From an uncultured Oscillospiraceae bacterium (GTDB lineage: Bacteria; Bacillota; Clostridia; Oscillospirales; Ruminococcaceae), in NCBI GenBank assembly GCA_934462925.1, contig CAKSIT010000015.1, positions 8,492 through 72,491 on the forward strand: a stretch of DNA of 64,000 bases, in the 5' to 3' direction. Shown piece after piece: positions 16,757 to 23,517 of the stretch. The position numbers and the translations under genes are program-made. The first letter of the stretch is position 1. The number at the start of each line of letters is the position of its first letter. A model generated the notes under the pieces. It did not search any database. It was not told the origin of the DNA and saw only the letters and a program-made list of their open reading frames with translations.

Positions 16757-17233
16757 TCAGTTGAACATAAATTCCATCGGGGAAATGCTCTCCGTTACAA
16801 GCTCCGCCGAATACACCCCCGCAGGCAGCGCCGCGTCCGTCTGCGCGCAGCAGACCCACTCGCCGCGCTGCATTCCGCCGATGTGCAGCGCATAGTCCGT
16901 GAACTGCCCGCCGTCCGCCTGCACAGCCTGCGCCGCAAGCGACGTTACGGCGTATTCCGCGCCGTTTATGCGCACCGTGCCGCCCGCCTGCGCGTACTCC
17001 GCCTGAGTCTCGCTTATGTAGCACACAACGCTCTTGCCGTCAGACAGGGCTACCGCCTGCGCGGTGGTTTCAAGTCTGCCGAAAACGCCCCACACGCAAA
17101 CGCCCGCAAGCAGCACTATAACACCGATAAGCACAGCCCATACTCCGGGGCTGCACACCCTTATATAGTCGTTCAGCTGCTCGGGCGATACTGTCCTGCG
17201 GCTGCCGTTGTCACGGTAAAGCGGTGAACCCAT
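16757..17233 (-). CDS. Short HlyD-like membrane adaptor of the NHLM exporter
   Basis: A 158-residue protein beginning MGSPLYRDNGSRRTVSPEQL. A single membrane helix (about 30-52, VWAVLIGVIVLLAGVCVWGV) is followed by FGRLETTAQAVALSDGKSVV and a short beta-rich domain with VRINGAEYAVTS. The start, SPEQLNDYIRVCSPG then a helix then FGRLETT, is typical of NHLM secretion proteins. The long coiled coil and full barrel of ordinary HlyD adaptors are missing, so this is a compact form. It should sit in the membrane next to the two ABC proteins; its stop is 7 nt from the exporter start. The ATG at 17233 has GGGGAG upstream and is preferred over a start at 17266. Confidence 0.75.
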   Translation of the reverse strand: MGSPLYRDNGSRRTVSPEQLNDYIRVCSPGVWAVLIGVIVLLAGVCVWGVFGRLETTAQAVALSDGKSVVCYISETQAEYAQAGGTVRINGAEYAVTSLAAQAVQADGGQFTDYALHIGGMQRGEWVCCAQTDAALPAGVYSAELVTESISPMEFMFN

Positions 17234-17265
17234 AGCTTCGCTCCCCTTTCTGGCATATCTATACA

Positions 17266-17274
17266 ATTATATCA
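17266..17274 (-). promoter_or_regulatory. Extended -10 promoter of the transporter/regulator operon
   Basis: Minus strand: TGATATAAT, an extended -10 (TG-N-TATAAT) 32 bp upstream of the adaptor start. No good -35 box is visible, and the GGTTACG direct repeats of the precursor promoters are absent. The transport and regulatory genes can therefore be expressed separately from the precursors. Confidence 0.55.
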
Positions 17275-17318
17275 TATCTTTGCCGAAAAATCTACATATT
17301 TTTGTAATTACGCGGCGA

Positions 17319-17537
17319 TTATTTTCTCCGCACCTTGTTTTCGTCGTACCAGCGGCGGGTTTTGACCGCGCCGCAGTTCGCGCAGATAACGCTTGCACCG
17401 TCAGGCGAGAGCCGCCATTGCGTGTCAAGCTCGCAGCTGCCGCACGGACACAGGTAGTCCGTGTGCGCGCCGACGCCGCCCGATACGCCCCCAAGGGCGC
17501 TGTCGTCAAGCTCGCGTGAGCCTTTGTTTTCGTCCAT
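17319..17537 (-). CDS. Small Cys-rich peptide with double-glycine-type leader
   Basis: 72 residues: MDENKGSRELDDSALGGVSG, then GVGAHTDYLCPCGSCELD and a C-terminal ICANCGAVKTRRWYDENKV. The ELDDSALGGVSGG segment is a classical double-glycine-type leader end (ExLxDxxLxxVsGG), unlike the longer Nif11 leaders next door. The core has CPCGSC and CANCG pairs that could hold zinc or form crosslinks. The GGGGGGAGG ribosome site is strong and the gene is 35 bp after the last Nif11 precursor. It may be a seventh export substrate matured by the C39 exporter. An accessory zinc-ribbon role is also possible. Confidence 0.6.
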   Translation of the reverse strand: MDENKGSRELDDSALGGVSGGVGAHTDYLCPCGSCELDTQWRLSPDGASVICANCGAVKTRRWYDENKVRRK

Positions 17538-17572
17538 GGTCTGTCCTCCCCCCTGCGGTGCTTTGTGCGTAT

Positions 17573-18019
17573 TTATTGCTTATAAAGCCTGCAAACGCAC
17601 TTCATTCCGTAGCTCATCATGTTGTTGCAGTTGCCGCAGTTCACCCTGTTGCGGCAGCCCGAACACAGGTAGCCGCTGCTGCCCATGCCCTGACTGCGAA
17701 GTCCTCCGCCGCAGGACCTGCAGACGAACTTCTTGCATTTCGCGTCGGGCGTTACTACCTGATAGCCGTTGTAGTACTCAGGGCCGCCGCAGATTCCGCC
17801 CGCCGCAACGTCGTCAAGCTCGTCGTCGGAAAGCACTCCGTGCGGCTCGCCGTTTGCCCCGTGCGCCGCAAGAAACGCGTTTACCTCGTCCTCGGAAGCC
17901 GCGCACTCGTGCGCGCGCAGAAACTCCGCTGCCGTGCCGTTTTCACGCGCCGCTTTGTACTCCTGCATGAGCGCCTCGTCCGTTTTTACCTCGCTGTAAA
18001 GCTCATCTATCGTTTTCAT
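17573..18019 (-). CDS. Nif11-leader RiPP precursor 6 (promoter-distal)
   Basis: 148 residues. The Nif11 leader starts MKTIDELYSEVKTDEALMQE and ends VLSDDELDDVAAG at residue 74. The core is about 74 residues with ten Cys, including CKKFVCRSC, CSGC, CGNC and KCVC. Unlike the other five it lacks the GG-x-C-x-N-P-x-R-x-N-N tail and ends KCVCRLYKQ. Its core opens GICGGPEYYNGYQVV, related to the shared CG-x-x-Y-x-N-G start. It is the most divergent paralogue. The Shine-Dalgarno is GGAGAACACC. The 57-bp gap before it holds four 10-bp repeats. Confidence 0.85.
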   Translation of the reverse strand: MKTIDELYSEVKTDEALMQEYKAARENGTAAEFLRAHECAASEDEVNAFLAAHGANGEPHGVLSDDELDDVAAGGICGGPEYYNGYQVVTPDAKCKKFVCRSCGGGLRSQGMGSSGYLCSGCRNRVNCGNCNNMMSYGMKCVCRLYKQ

Positions 18020-18036
18020 GGTGTTCTCCTTATGTT

Positions 18037-18076
18037 GCGTTATATTGCGTTATTATGCGTTATATTACGTTATTCG
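18037..18076. repeat. Four tandem 10-bp repeats between precursors 5 and 6
   Basis: GCGTTATATT, GCGTTATTAT, GCGTTATATT, ACGTTATTCG. They fill the gap between two precursor genes and are directly adjacent to the stop of the upstream one. This AT-rich spacer could be an RNA processing site, a regulator site or simple slippage. Confidence 0.7.
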
Positions 18077-18535
18077 TCAATTATTGTAGCGCGCGGGATT
18101 CATGCACAGTCCGCCGAAATAGTGCTGGCATTCGTCGCACCTTACCTTAACGCTTGTGATAAGGTTCACGCCTTCCTCGGGGCTTACGGTGTGCCTCGCC
18201 CTGTCGTGCTTCTGACCTGCCCCGCAGCCGCAGAGATAGCACGTCCATTTTTCGCACTTGTTTGAGGGAAGTACTCTAGGTCTGCCGTTTTTGTACAGCG
18301 TTCCGCACTTTCTGCCTGCGGCAACGCTGTCAAGCTCGTCGTCGGAAAGCTCTCCGTGCGGCTCGCCGCTTGTTCCGTGCGCCGCAAGGAACGCGTTTAC
18401 CTCGTCCTCGGAAGCCCTGCACTCGTGCGCGCGCAGAAACTCCCCTACCGTGCCGTTTTCGCAGGCGCTTTTGTACTCCTGCATAAGCGCTTCGTCCGCC
18501 GTTACCTCGCTGTAAAGCTCGTTTAATGTTTTCAT
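18077..18535 (-). CDS. Nif11-leader RiPP precursor 5
   Basis: 152 residues. The leader is nearly identical to that of precursor 6 (MKTLNELYSEVTADEALMQE; end GELSDDELDSVAAG at 74), which suggests recent duplication of the leader. The 78-residue core is different: RKCGTLYKNGRPRVL, then CEKWTCYLCGC, a Lys/Arg/His-rich linker and the C-terminal CDECQHYFGGLCMNPARYNN. It has eight Cys. The tail shows the C-x2-C ... GG-x-C-x-N-P-x-R-x-N-N signature of precursors 1-5. Confidence 0.87.
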   Translation of the reverse strand: MKTLNELYSEVTADEALMQEYKSACENGTVGEFLRAHECRASEDEVNAFLAAHGTSGEPHGELSDDELDSVAAGRKCGTLYKNGRPRVLPSNKCEKWTCYLCGCGAGQKHDRARHTVSPEEGVNLITSVKVRCDECQHYFGGLCMNPARYNN

Positions 18536-18547
18536 AGCGCCCCTCCG

Positions 18548-18958
18548 TCAGTTGTTTTTCCGCGAGGGATTAAGACAGACGCCGCCGCCCCAGTAGTAGC
18601 AGAACCCGCAGCGTACCGTGTAATTCTGATAATTCCAGTTAGAGTTGTACGGTATGCCGCTGCCGTCCGAGCCGCGCCAGCTGCCGCACTTGCTGTAATA
18701 GCCCACTATCGGTCTGCCGTCGTTGTCGTAGCTTACGCCGCACCTTTTGCCTGCGGAAACGTCGTCAAGTTCGTCGTCCGTAAGCTCGCCGCACGGCTCG
18801 TGCGCCGCAAGGAACGCGTCCGCTTCTTCCGCGGAAGCCTCGCACCCGTGCGCGCGCAGAAATTCCTCAACCTTGCCGTCCGCGCCCGCCTTAAAGTACT
18901 CCTCCATAAGCGCTTCGTCCGCTTTTACCTCGTTGTAAAGTTCCTCTAATGTCTTCAT
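18548..18958 (-). CDS. Nif11-leader RiPP precursor 4
   Basis: 136 residues, the shortest. The leader (MKTLEELYNEVKADEALMEE) ends CGELTDDELDDVSAG at 70. The 66-residue core starts KRCGVSYDNDGRPIVGYYSK and has only five Cys. Its middle is rich in Gly, Ser, Asn and Tyr (GSDGSGIPYNSNWNYQNY) where the paralogues have Cys pairs. The end is RCGFCYYWGGGVCLNPSRKN, which keeps the common tail. The remaining cysteines may mark the minimal conserved scaffold. Confidence 0.87.
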   Translation of the reverse strand: MKTLEELYNEVKADEALMEEYFKAGADGKVEEFLRAHGCEASAEEADAFLAAHEPCGELTDDELDDVSAGKRCGVSYDNDGRPIVGYYSKCGSWRGSDGSGIPYNSNWNYQNYTVRCGFCYYWGGGVCLNPSRKNN

Positions 18959-18970
18959 GATATCCTCCTG

Positions 18971-19414
18971 TCAGTTGTTGCGGCGCGCGGGGTGTTCGCA
19001 AAGATAAAGCGCGCCCGAAAGCTTGTAGTATTTGCAGGTATTGCAGCAATGTCCGCTGACATAGCCCGGGGTATGCGTGTTTTTGTGCTTTTCGCGGCGG
19101 CTGCATTCGCACAGGTAGCACCTCCAGCGGTCGCAGGAATTGAGCGCGGTTACAACGGGTCTGCCGTTGTGATATATCGTGCCGCACTTTTTGCCCGCCG
19201 CAACGTCGTCCAGCTCGTCGTCCGTCAGCTCTCCGTGCGGCTCGCCGCTCGCGCAGCCGCCGTTTATGAACTCTGTAAGCTCCGCTGCGGAAGCACCGCA
19301 GCCGTGCGCGCGCATGAACTCCTCCTCCCTGCCGCATTCCTCCGCCGCCATGTACTCCGCGCGCAGGCTTTCGTCTGCTATTACCTCGGCGTAAAGCTCC
19401 CTTATCGTTTTCAT
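18971..19414 (-). CDS. Nif11-leader RiPP precursor 3
   Basis: 147 residues from the ATG at 19414, which has GGGAGGG upstream; an earlier in-frame start at 19468 overlaps the previous gene and has no site. The leader (MKTIRELYAEVIADESLRAE) ends GELTDDELDDVAAG at 74. The core is 73 residues with nine Cys: KKCGTIYHNGRPVVTALNSC, then CYLCEC, HCCNTC and the tail GALYLCEHPARRNN. The adjacent CC pair is unique to this paralogue. Confidence 0.87.
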   Translation of the reverse strand: MKTIRELYAEVIADESLRAEYMAAEECGREEEFMRAHGCGASAAELTEFINGGCASGEPHGELTDDELDDVAAGKKCGTIYHNGRPVVTALNSCDRWRCYLCECSRREKHKNTHTPGYVSGHCCNTCKYYKLSGALYLCEHPARRNN

Positions 19415-19431
19415 ATAATCGTACCCTCCCG

Positions 19432-19869
19432 TCAGTCGTTGCGTCTGGCGTCGTTGTAGCATAACCACAGCCCGCCCGTGTACCTGCAGAACTTACAGTG
19501 CTGGCAGTCCGCGATAGTGTCGCACGAAAGCGTAAGGCAGCGCCAGCCGTTATACATTAACACGCCCAGCTTGCCGCATTTCTTGCAGCCGAAATGCTCG
19601 CAGGCATTCCATATCGTAACGACGGGGCGGCCGTTCTTGTAGACCGTGCCGCACTTTTTGCCTGCGGCTACGTTGTCAAGCTCGTCGTCGGTAAGCTCGC
19701 CGCTTTTGCCGCCGTTTTTCATGAACTCCTCAAGCTCCTGCTCGGTGGCTTCGCAGCCGTGCGCCTTAAGGAAGTCTGCCGCGCCGCCGTTTCCTGCGGC
19801 TTCTATGTACTCGCTTTTAAGCGAATCGTCCGCCATTACCTCGCGGTAAAGCTCGTCCAGCGTTTTCAT
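19432..19869 (-). CDS. Nif11-leader RiPP precursor 2
   Basis: 145 residues. The leader (MKTLDELYREVMADDSLKSE) ends GELTDDELDNVAAG at 70. The 75-residue core has ten Cys: KKCGTVYKNGRPVVTIWNAC, CKKCG, CLTLSC, CQHCKFC and the tail GGLWLCYNDARRND. It is closest to precursor 1 in both leader and core. Its stop is 18 bp before the start of precursor 3. Confidence 0.88.
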   Translation of the reverse strand: MKTLDELYREVMADDSLKSEYIEAAGNGGAADFLKAHGCEATEQELEEFMKNGGKSGELTDDELDNVAAGKKCGTVYKNGRPVVTIWNACEHFGCKKCGKLGVLMYNGWRCLTLSCDTIADCQHCKFCRYTGGLWLCYNDARRND

Positions 19870-19881
19870 GAAAATCCTCCC

Positions 19882-20331
19882 TTAATTGTTTACGCGCACG
19901 GGGTTGAAGCATATCCACAGCCCGCCCTTGTACTCGCAGAATTTACAGGTAAGACATGAGCGGTGAGTCATGCAGTATCTGCACCAGTTCCCGACAGCGT
20001 ATGCGTCGTCTTTTTTGCATTTGCCGCACCTGAAATGCTCGCAGCCGTTGCCGATGCTTACAACAGGGTGGCCGTCCTTGTAGACCGTGCCGCACTTTTT
20101 GCCTGCGGCTACGTCGTCAAGCTCGTCGTCTGACAGCTCTCCGCTCGCCATGTTGCCCAACGCCGCTTCGCCGTTCTTTTCCATAAACGCCTCAAGCTCC
20201 TGCGCAGAAGCTTCGCAGCCGTGCGACTTAAGGAAGTCCTCCGCCCTGCCGTTTCCTGCGGCTTCTAAGTACTCGCTTTTAAGCGCGTTGTCCGCCATTA
20301 CCTCGCGGTAAAGCTCTTCAAGTGTTTTCAT
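19882..20331 (-). CDS. Nif11-leader RiPP precursor 1 (promoter-proximal)
   Basis: 149 residues from the ATG at 20331 with CGGAGG upstream; a start at 20364 would lie in the 5' leader. The leader begins MKTLEELYREVMADNALKSE and ends ASGELSDDELDDVAAG at 77. The 72-residue core has ten Cys: KKCGTVYKDGHPVV, CEHFRCGKC, CRYC, CLTCKFC and the tail GGLWICFNPVRVNN. This is the first gene after the direct-repeat promoter and should be the most expressed. Nif11-type leaders are normally bound by modifying enzymes and removed by C39 exporters; both enzyme types are encoded here. Confidence 0.88.
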   Translation of the reverse strand: MKTLEELYREVMADNALKSEYLEAAGNGRAEDFLKSHGCEASAQELEAFMEKNGEAALGNMASGELSDDELDDVAAGKKCGTVYKDGHPVVSIGNGCEHFRCGKCKKDDAYAVGNWCRYCMTHRSCLTCKFCEYKGGLWICFNPVRVNN

Positions 20332-20397
20332 AGAATTACCTCCGATTTCAGGTCTGTACCGCACAACGATTGTGCGTTTGCCTTAGTTGATGAAACT

Positions 20398-20431
20398 ATC
20401 TTACCATATCACGCGTAACCAAACCGTAACC
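20398..20431 (-). promoter_or_regulatory. Precursor-operon promoter with 11-bp-phased direct repeat
   Basis: Minus strand: GGTTACGGTTTGGTTACG, with two GGTTACG units at 20425-20431 and 20414-20420, exactly 11 bp apart. Eleven nt separate the second GGTTAC from the -10 box TAAGAT (20398-20403). No conventional -35 is present; the repeats occupy that region, as at activator-dependent SARP promoters. The same arrangement precedes the radical SAM gene. Confidence 0.7.
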
Positions 20432-20433
20432 GA

Positions 20434-21816
20434 TTATTTTATCGGCGTGAGATTTTCCCACCCGTCGAGCGCCCGAGCGAGCTTTTCGTCCCAGCCGCCC
20501 TCCCAGAAAAGGCACTTCGAGGGGTCTGCGCCGAGCTTGTCGCCCGTCATTGCAAGCGCCACGGCGCGGCAGCCTCCGCAGCAGTACTCAAAGTGGCGGC
20601 ACGCTGCGCATTTGCTGTTATTTTCGCGCAGAACGCCCACGGTCGTGCATATCTCGTCCATGTACCTGCCCGCGCTCAGAATCTCGCGCAGCGGGGTCGT
20701 CTTAAGGTCGCCGAGAACGTCGCCGTGCTGCTCGTAATAGCCCGACATCTGGTGGCACGGGTACACCCTGCCGTTAGCGCCCACGGCTATCATGCCGCGG
20801 TTTGAGGTGCACACGGGCAGGCTCGCGCGGTACTCGCCGCCGCAGCATTCCACAGCCGCCATAACGTAACTTTTGCCCCGCGGGAAGAACGAGCCGAGCT
20901 GCCACACGGTCATTGCCATGTTGTGGTCCTCCGCAGCGTACTTTCGCAGCAGCTCCACCATTTCGCCGTAATACTCCGACAGCTCAAGCGCAGCGCCGTG
21001 CGCGTTCTCAACCCATCTGGGCGACTCGGTGGTGCGGATAATGCGCATTTCGTCAACGCCCATTTTGTCGAGCAGCCGCGCCGTATCAAGCATAGCGCCG
21101 ACGTTCAGCCTGTGAACGTTGGTCTGCACCTTTACGGGGAAGCCGTTTTCGATACAGAGCGCTATCGCGCGCAGCGCGTCCTGCTCGGCGTTTTTGTGGC
21201 AGCGCAGCCAGTCGTGGTGGCCGACGCCGTCGAACGATATCTTCATAAGCGGCACGCAGCCCAGCGCTCTCATGCGCTCAAGCGCCCGCTGCTTAAGAAA
21301 CGAGCCGTTGGTGTTAAGCTCGTAAACGTACATTCCTCGCGCATATATCCCCTCGAGTATCTCGAAGAAATTTTTGTGCAGCATAGGCTCGCCGCCGGTT
21401 ATTGTAAAGCCGTTTATGCCGCACGCCTGCGCCTCGTCAAGCAGCCGCAGCGCTTCGGGCAGCGTCCACTCGCTCTGCAGCGGCGCGTTGTCCGCGGCGT
21501 TGAAGCAATGGCGGCAGTTATAGTTGCATTTGCCCGTTATCATAAGGTTCATTGCGGGGAAGTAGCGGTTCTCGCACTTCATGTTCTGCCACGGGGAGAG
21601 CTGCGCGCCCTTTTCGCAGCGGCGCGCCATGCCGCGCCCGATAAGCGCGTTCAGCAGCTCGCTTTCGGGGATATCCTGCCGCCCGTCGCAGCGGGAAAGC
21701 AGCTCGTATTCCGCCTTGGTAAGGCGCTTTGCGTCGCGCTCATGCTTTATGTAATAGGCATAGGGCGTGCGCTGCCATGAGCGCAGCGCTATGTTTTCAT
21801 CAAGTATGCAATACAT
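20434..21816 (-). CDS. Radical SAM/SPASM peptide-modifying enzyme of the Nif11 cluster
   Basis: 460 residues from the ATG at 21816 (MYCILDENIALRSWQRTPYA). A roughly 80-residue N-terminal region (helical, like a peptide-recognition domain) precedes the radical SAM core, whose cluster motif is CNYNCRHC (Cys97, 101, 104), with ITGGEP as the SAM-binding GGE motif. The C-terminal SPASM domain has CTSNRG, VYPCHQM, CAACRHFEYCCGGCR and a last Cys in PSKCLFWEGG, enough for two auxiliary Fe-S clusters. Such enzymes install thioether, carbon-carbon or epimer changes in RiPP precursors. The six Cys-rich precursors directly downstream are the obvious substrates; the modification is unknown. Longer in-frame starts up to 22077 would cover the promoter and have no ribosome site. 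Confidence 0.92.
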   Translation of the reverse strand: MYCILDENIALRSWQRTPYAYYIKHERDAKRLTKAEYELLSRCDGRQDIPESELLNALIGRGMARRCEKGAQLSPWQNMKCENRYFPAMNLMITGKCNYNCRHCFNAADNAPLQSEWTLPEALRLLDEAQACGINGFTITGGEPMLHKNFFEILEGIYARGMYVYELNTNGSFLKQRALERMRALGCVPLMKISFDGVGHHDWLRCHKNAEQDALRAIALCIENGFPVKVQTNVHRLNVGAMLDTARLLDKMGVDEMRIIRTTESPRWVENAHGAALELSEYYGEMVELLRKYAAEDHNMAMTVWQLGSFFPRGKSYVMAAVECCGGEYRASLPVCTSNRGMIAVGANGRVYPCHQMSGYYEQHGDVLGDLKTTPLREILSAGRYMDEICTTVGVLRENNSKCAACRHFEYCCGGCRAVALAMTGDKLGADPSKCLFWEGGWDEKLARALDGWENLTPIK

Positions 21817-21847
21817 TCGGATAACCTCGCTTTTATGTAGTAAGCGT

Positions 21848-21881
21848 ATTATCTCATACGCGGCGTAACCAAAGCGTAACC
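21848..21881 (-). promoter_or_regulatory. Radical SAM gene promoter with the same 11-bp-phased direct repeat
   Basis: Minus strand: GGTTACGCTTTGGTTACG (units starting at 21881 and 21870, 11 bp apart), then 11 nt, then the -10 box GATAAT (21848-21853). It is nearly identical in sequence and spacing to the promoter at 20398-20431. The gene start follows 31 bp downstream. Confidence 0.7.
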
Positions 21882-21921
21882 GCCCGCGCGCCGCGGCAAA
21901 AACGCGCGTTAAAACGCCGAA

Positions 21922-21950
21922 AGCGCCCCATGCAATTAACATGGAGCGCT
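21922..21950 (-). terminator. Probable terminator of the GGDEF-like gene
   Basis: Minus strand stem AGCGCTCCATG/CATGGGGCGCT with a TTAATTG loop, followed by TTCGGCGTTTTAA. It separates the GGDEF-like gene from the RiPP cluster. Confidence 0.5.
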
Positions 21951-22086
21951 CCCGTGTAAAGGAGATTTTCGCCGCAGAATGCAGCGTGAGTACATCATGA
22001 CCCGTCGGTTTCCCAACGTATTTATAATACCACGCGCGGCGGAAAAAGTCAATAGTTTTATGTGGCGTTATCGGCACACTTATTCA

Positions 22087-23313
22087 TTATTTGAAATCGA
22101 AGTTGCTGCCTGCCTTTACAAGCACGTCCGCGGCGGAGGCGGGCGACTCCTCCCACGCGTAGGAAACGGTGATGACGGGGTTTTCTATTGCGCTTACGCG
22201 GCTGCGCAGGGTACGCGCGCAGCTCTCGACCTTTGCGCGCGGACAGCCTGTAAACACCGCCGCGTAAACGCCCTCGCCAAGTACAAAGCATTTGTCCGCT
22301 CCGAAATGGTCCTTGATTATCCACACGGGCGAGAACATTCGCACCGCGTCGTCGGTTCGGCGCGAGCATATAAGCACAATGCCAAGCGACCCGCGCCCGC
22401 CGCCGTCGTACTGCCCGATTATCTCGCGCAGGTGTTCGCCGTTCCACAGCCCCGAGCCGTCGTCGTGCGTCAGGCTTCTGCGGGAAATGCACTCGCGCTC
22501 GCTTTCCGCTACGGGCGCTTCGCCAAGCGTGCGCACGTACAGCATGGCGCTTTGCGAGTCCTTTGAACGCGACGGCACAAGCTCCATCTCGGCGCGCTCA
22601 TAGCCCTGCGCGCCCGCTCTGCGGTAGCAAAGGCGCAGCATTTCGCCATGCTCAAAAAGTCTGCGGCGGAGTTCATTTCCGTCAGTAAAAGCCCTGTACG
22701 CTTCCCTGTCGGCTTCATGAACCCCGCCGTTTTCCTCAAATATTCTGAACCAGTCCGTAAGCGTCGCGTCCTGCCAGTCCAGTCCCTCTACCTCGCTGCT
22801 GCTCGCTTTTATTATCTGTACCGAGTCGTCCTCCATGTTCACTTTAAGTATCTTGCAATAGCGGCTCATGTCCTCGTTTTCGCTGCCGCCCCTGAAGGGC
22901 TTCGTTGCGTCTTTAAGGCAGAAAAAGCCCCACGGGTTTTCCTCGGTTACGCCGTTGGGCATAGTTACCCTAACGTTCTGCCAGATATAGCTTTCCGCAG
23001 GGCGACACCTGAGCGCCGTGAGCATTACTACGCGCTTGTTTTCAAGCTTGCCCTCCTCAAAATCGCGCATTACAAGGCTCGTATAGTTCTCCGCGTCCTC
23101 GGGGTGCAGAAAGCCTATCTCCGCAAGCTTCCTTACAAAGCCGCTGAAACGTTTCTCCTGCGCCGCCTGCTCGGTTTCCTGCGCGTAAATGTTGCGTATG
23201 GTCCTATACTCGCCCGTGTAGAAGTTCGTCATAAATACCATGCTGCACTCCTCCGGCATAATGCTCATTGAATCCATTGTCGCTGTAGACCATGTGAGAT
23301 TTGTTGATGCCAA
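22087..23313 (-). CDS. Degenerate GGDEF-like signalling protein
   Basis: 408 residues, no membrane segment. The N-terminal half resembles PAS-like sensor modules (MVFMTNFYTGEYRTIRNIYA; FGKLA-type helices). From about residue 285 the sequence SLTHDDGSGLWNGEHLREII resembles the LTHDxLTGLxNRxxL start of GGDEF domains. At the active-site position it reads VLGEGVYAAVF instead of GG(D/E)EF, so it should not make cyclic-di-GMP. It may bind a nucleotide or act by protein contact. The start is TTG at 23313 with AAGGAG nine bases upstream; the next ATG is 12 codons in and has no site. A strong promoter precedes it. Confidence 0.5.
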   Translation of the reverse strand: MASTNLTWSTATMDSMSIMPEECSMVFMTNFYTGEYRTIRNIYAQETEQAAQEKRFSGFVRKLAEIGFLHPEDAENYTSLVMRDFEEGKLENKRVVMLTALRCRPAESYIWQNVRVTMPNGVTEENPWGFFCLKDATKPFRGGSENEDMSRYCKILKVNMEDDSVQIIKASSSEVEGLDWQDATLTDWFRIFEENGGVHEADREAYRAFTDGNELRRRLFEHGEMLRLCYRRAGAQGYERAEMELVPSRSKDSQSAMLYVRTLGEAPVAESERECISRRSLTHDDGSGLWNGEHLREIIGQYDGGGRGSLGIVLICSRRTDDAVRMFSPVWIIKDHFGADKCFVLGEGVYAAVFTGCPRAKVESCARTLRSRVSAIENPVITVSYAWEESPASAADVLVKAGSNFDFK

Positions 23314-23390
23314 AATAATCAGCTCCTTCCCGATGCTTTTTTCGCCAGCGCGGAAAGGGTCGAACTACACTCTTTTCGGTTGACATTTGT

Positions 23391-23419
23391 ATTATACAAC
23401 AGATTTAGTCTAAAGTCAA
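23391..23419 (-). promoter_or_regulatory. Promoter of the GGDEF-like gene
   Basis: Minus strand: TTGACT (23414-23419), a 17-nt spacer and TATAAT (23391-23396). The first base of the gene is about 78 bp downstream. Confidence 0.72.
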
Positions 23420-23517
23420 CCTGTTGAATGCAGTCTTAACGGAATCTTAACGGCAAAGGCGAAGTTTTCGGAAACATTGTGAAAATTCGGCGCTCTGTGA
23501 TTATTCGCGAAAAGCTA

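Noticed and set aside
17233..17320. GGTTACG direct repeats at the exporter operon promoter
   Set aside because: Searched for by eye and absent; only an extended -10 is visible, so this operon was not counted in the proposed regulon.
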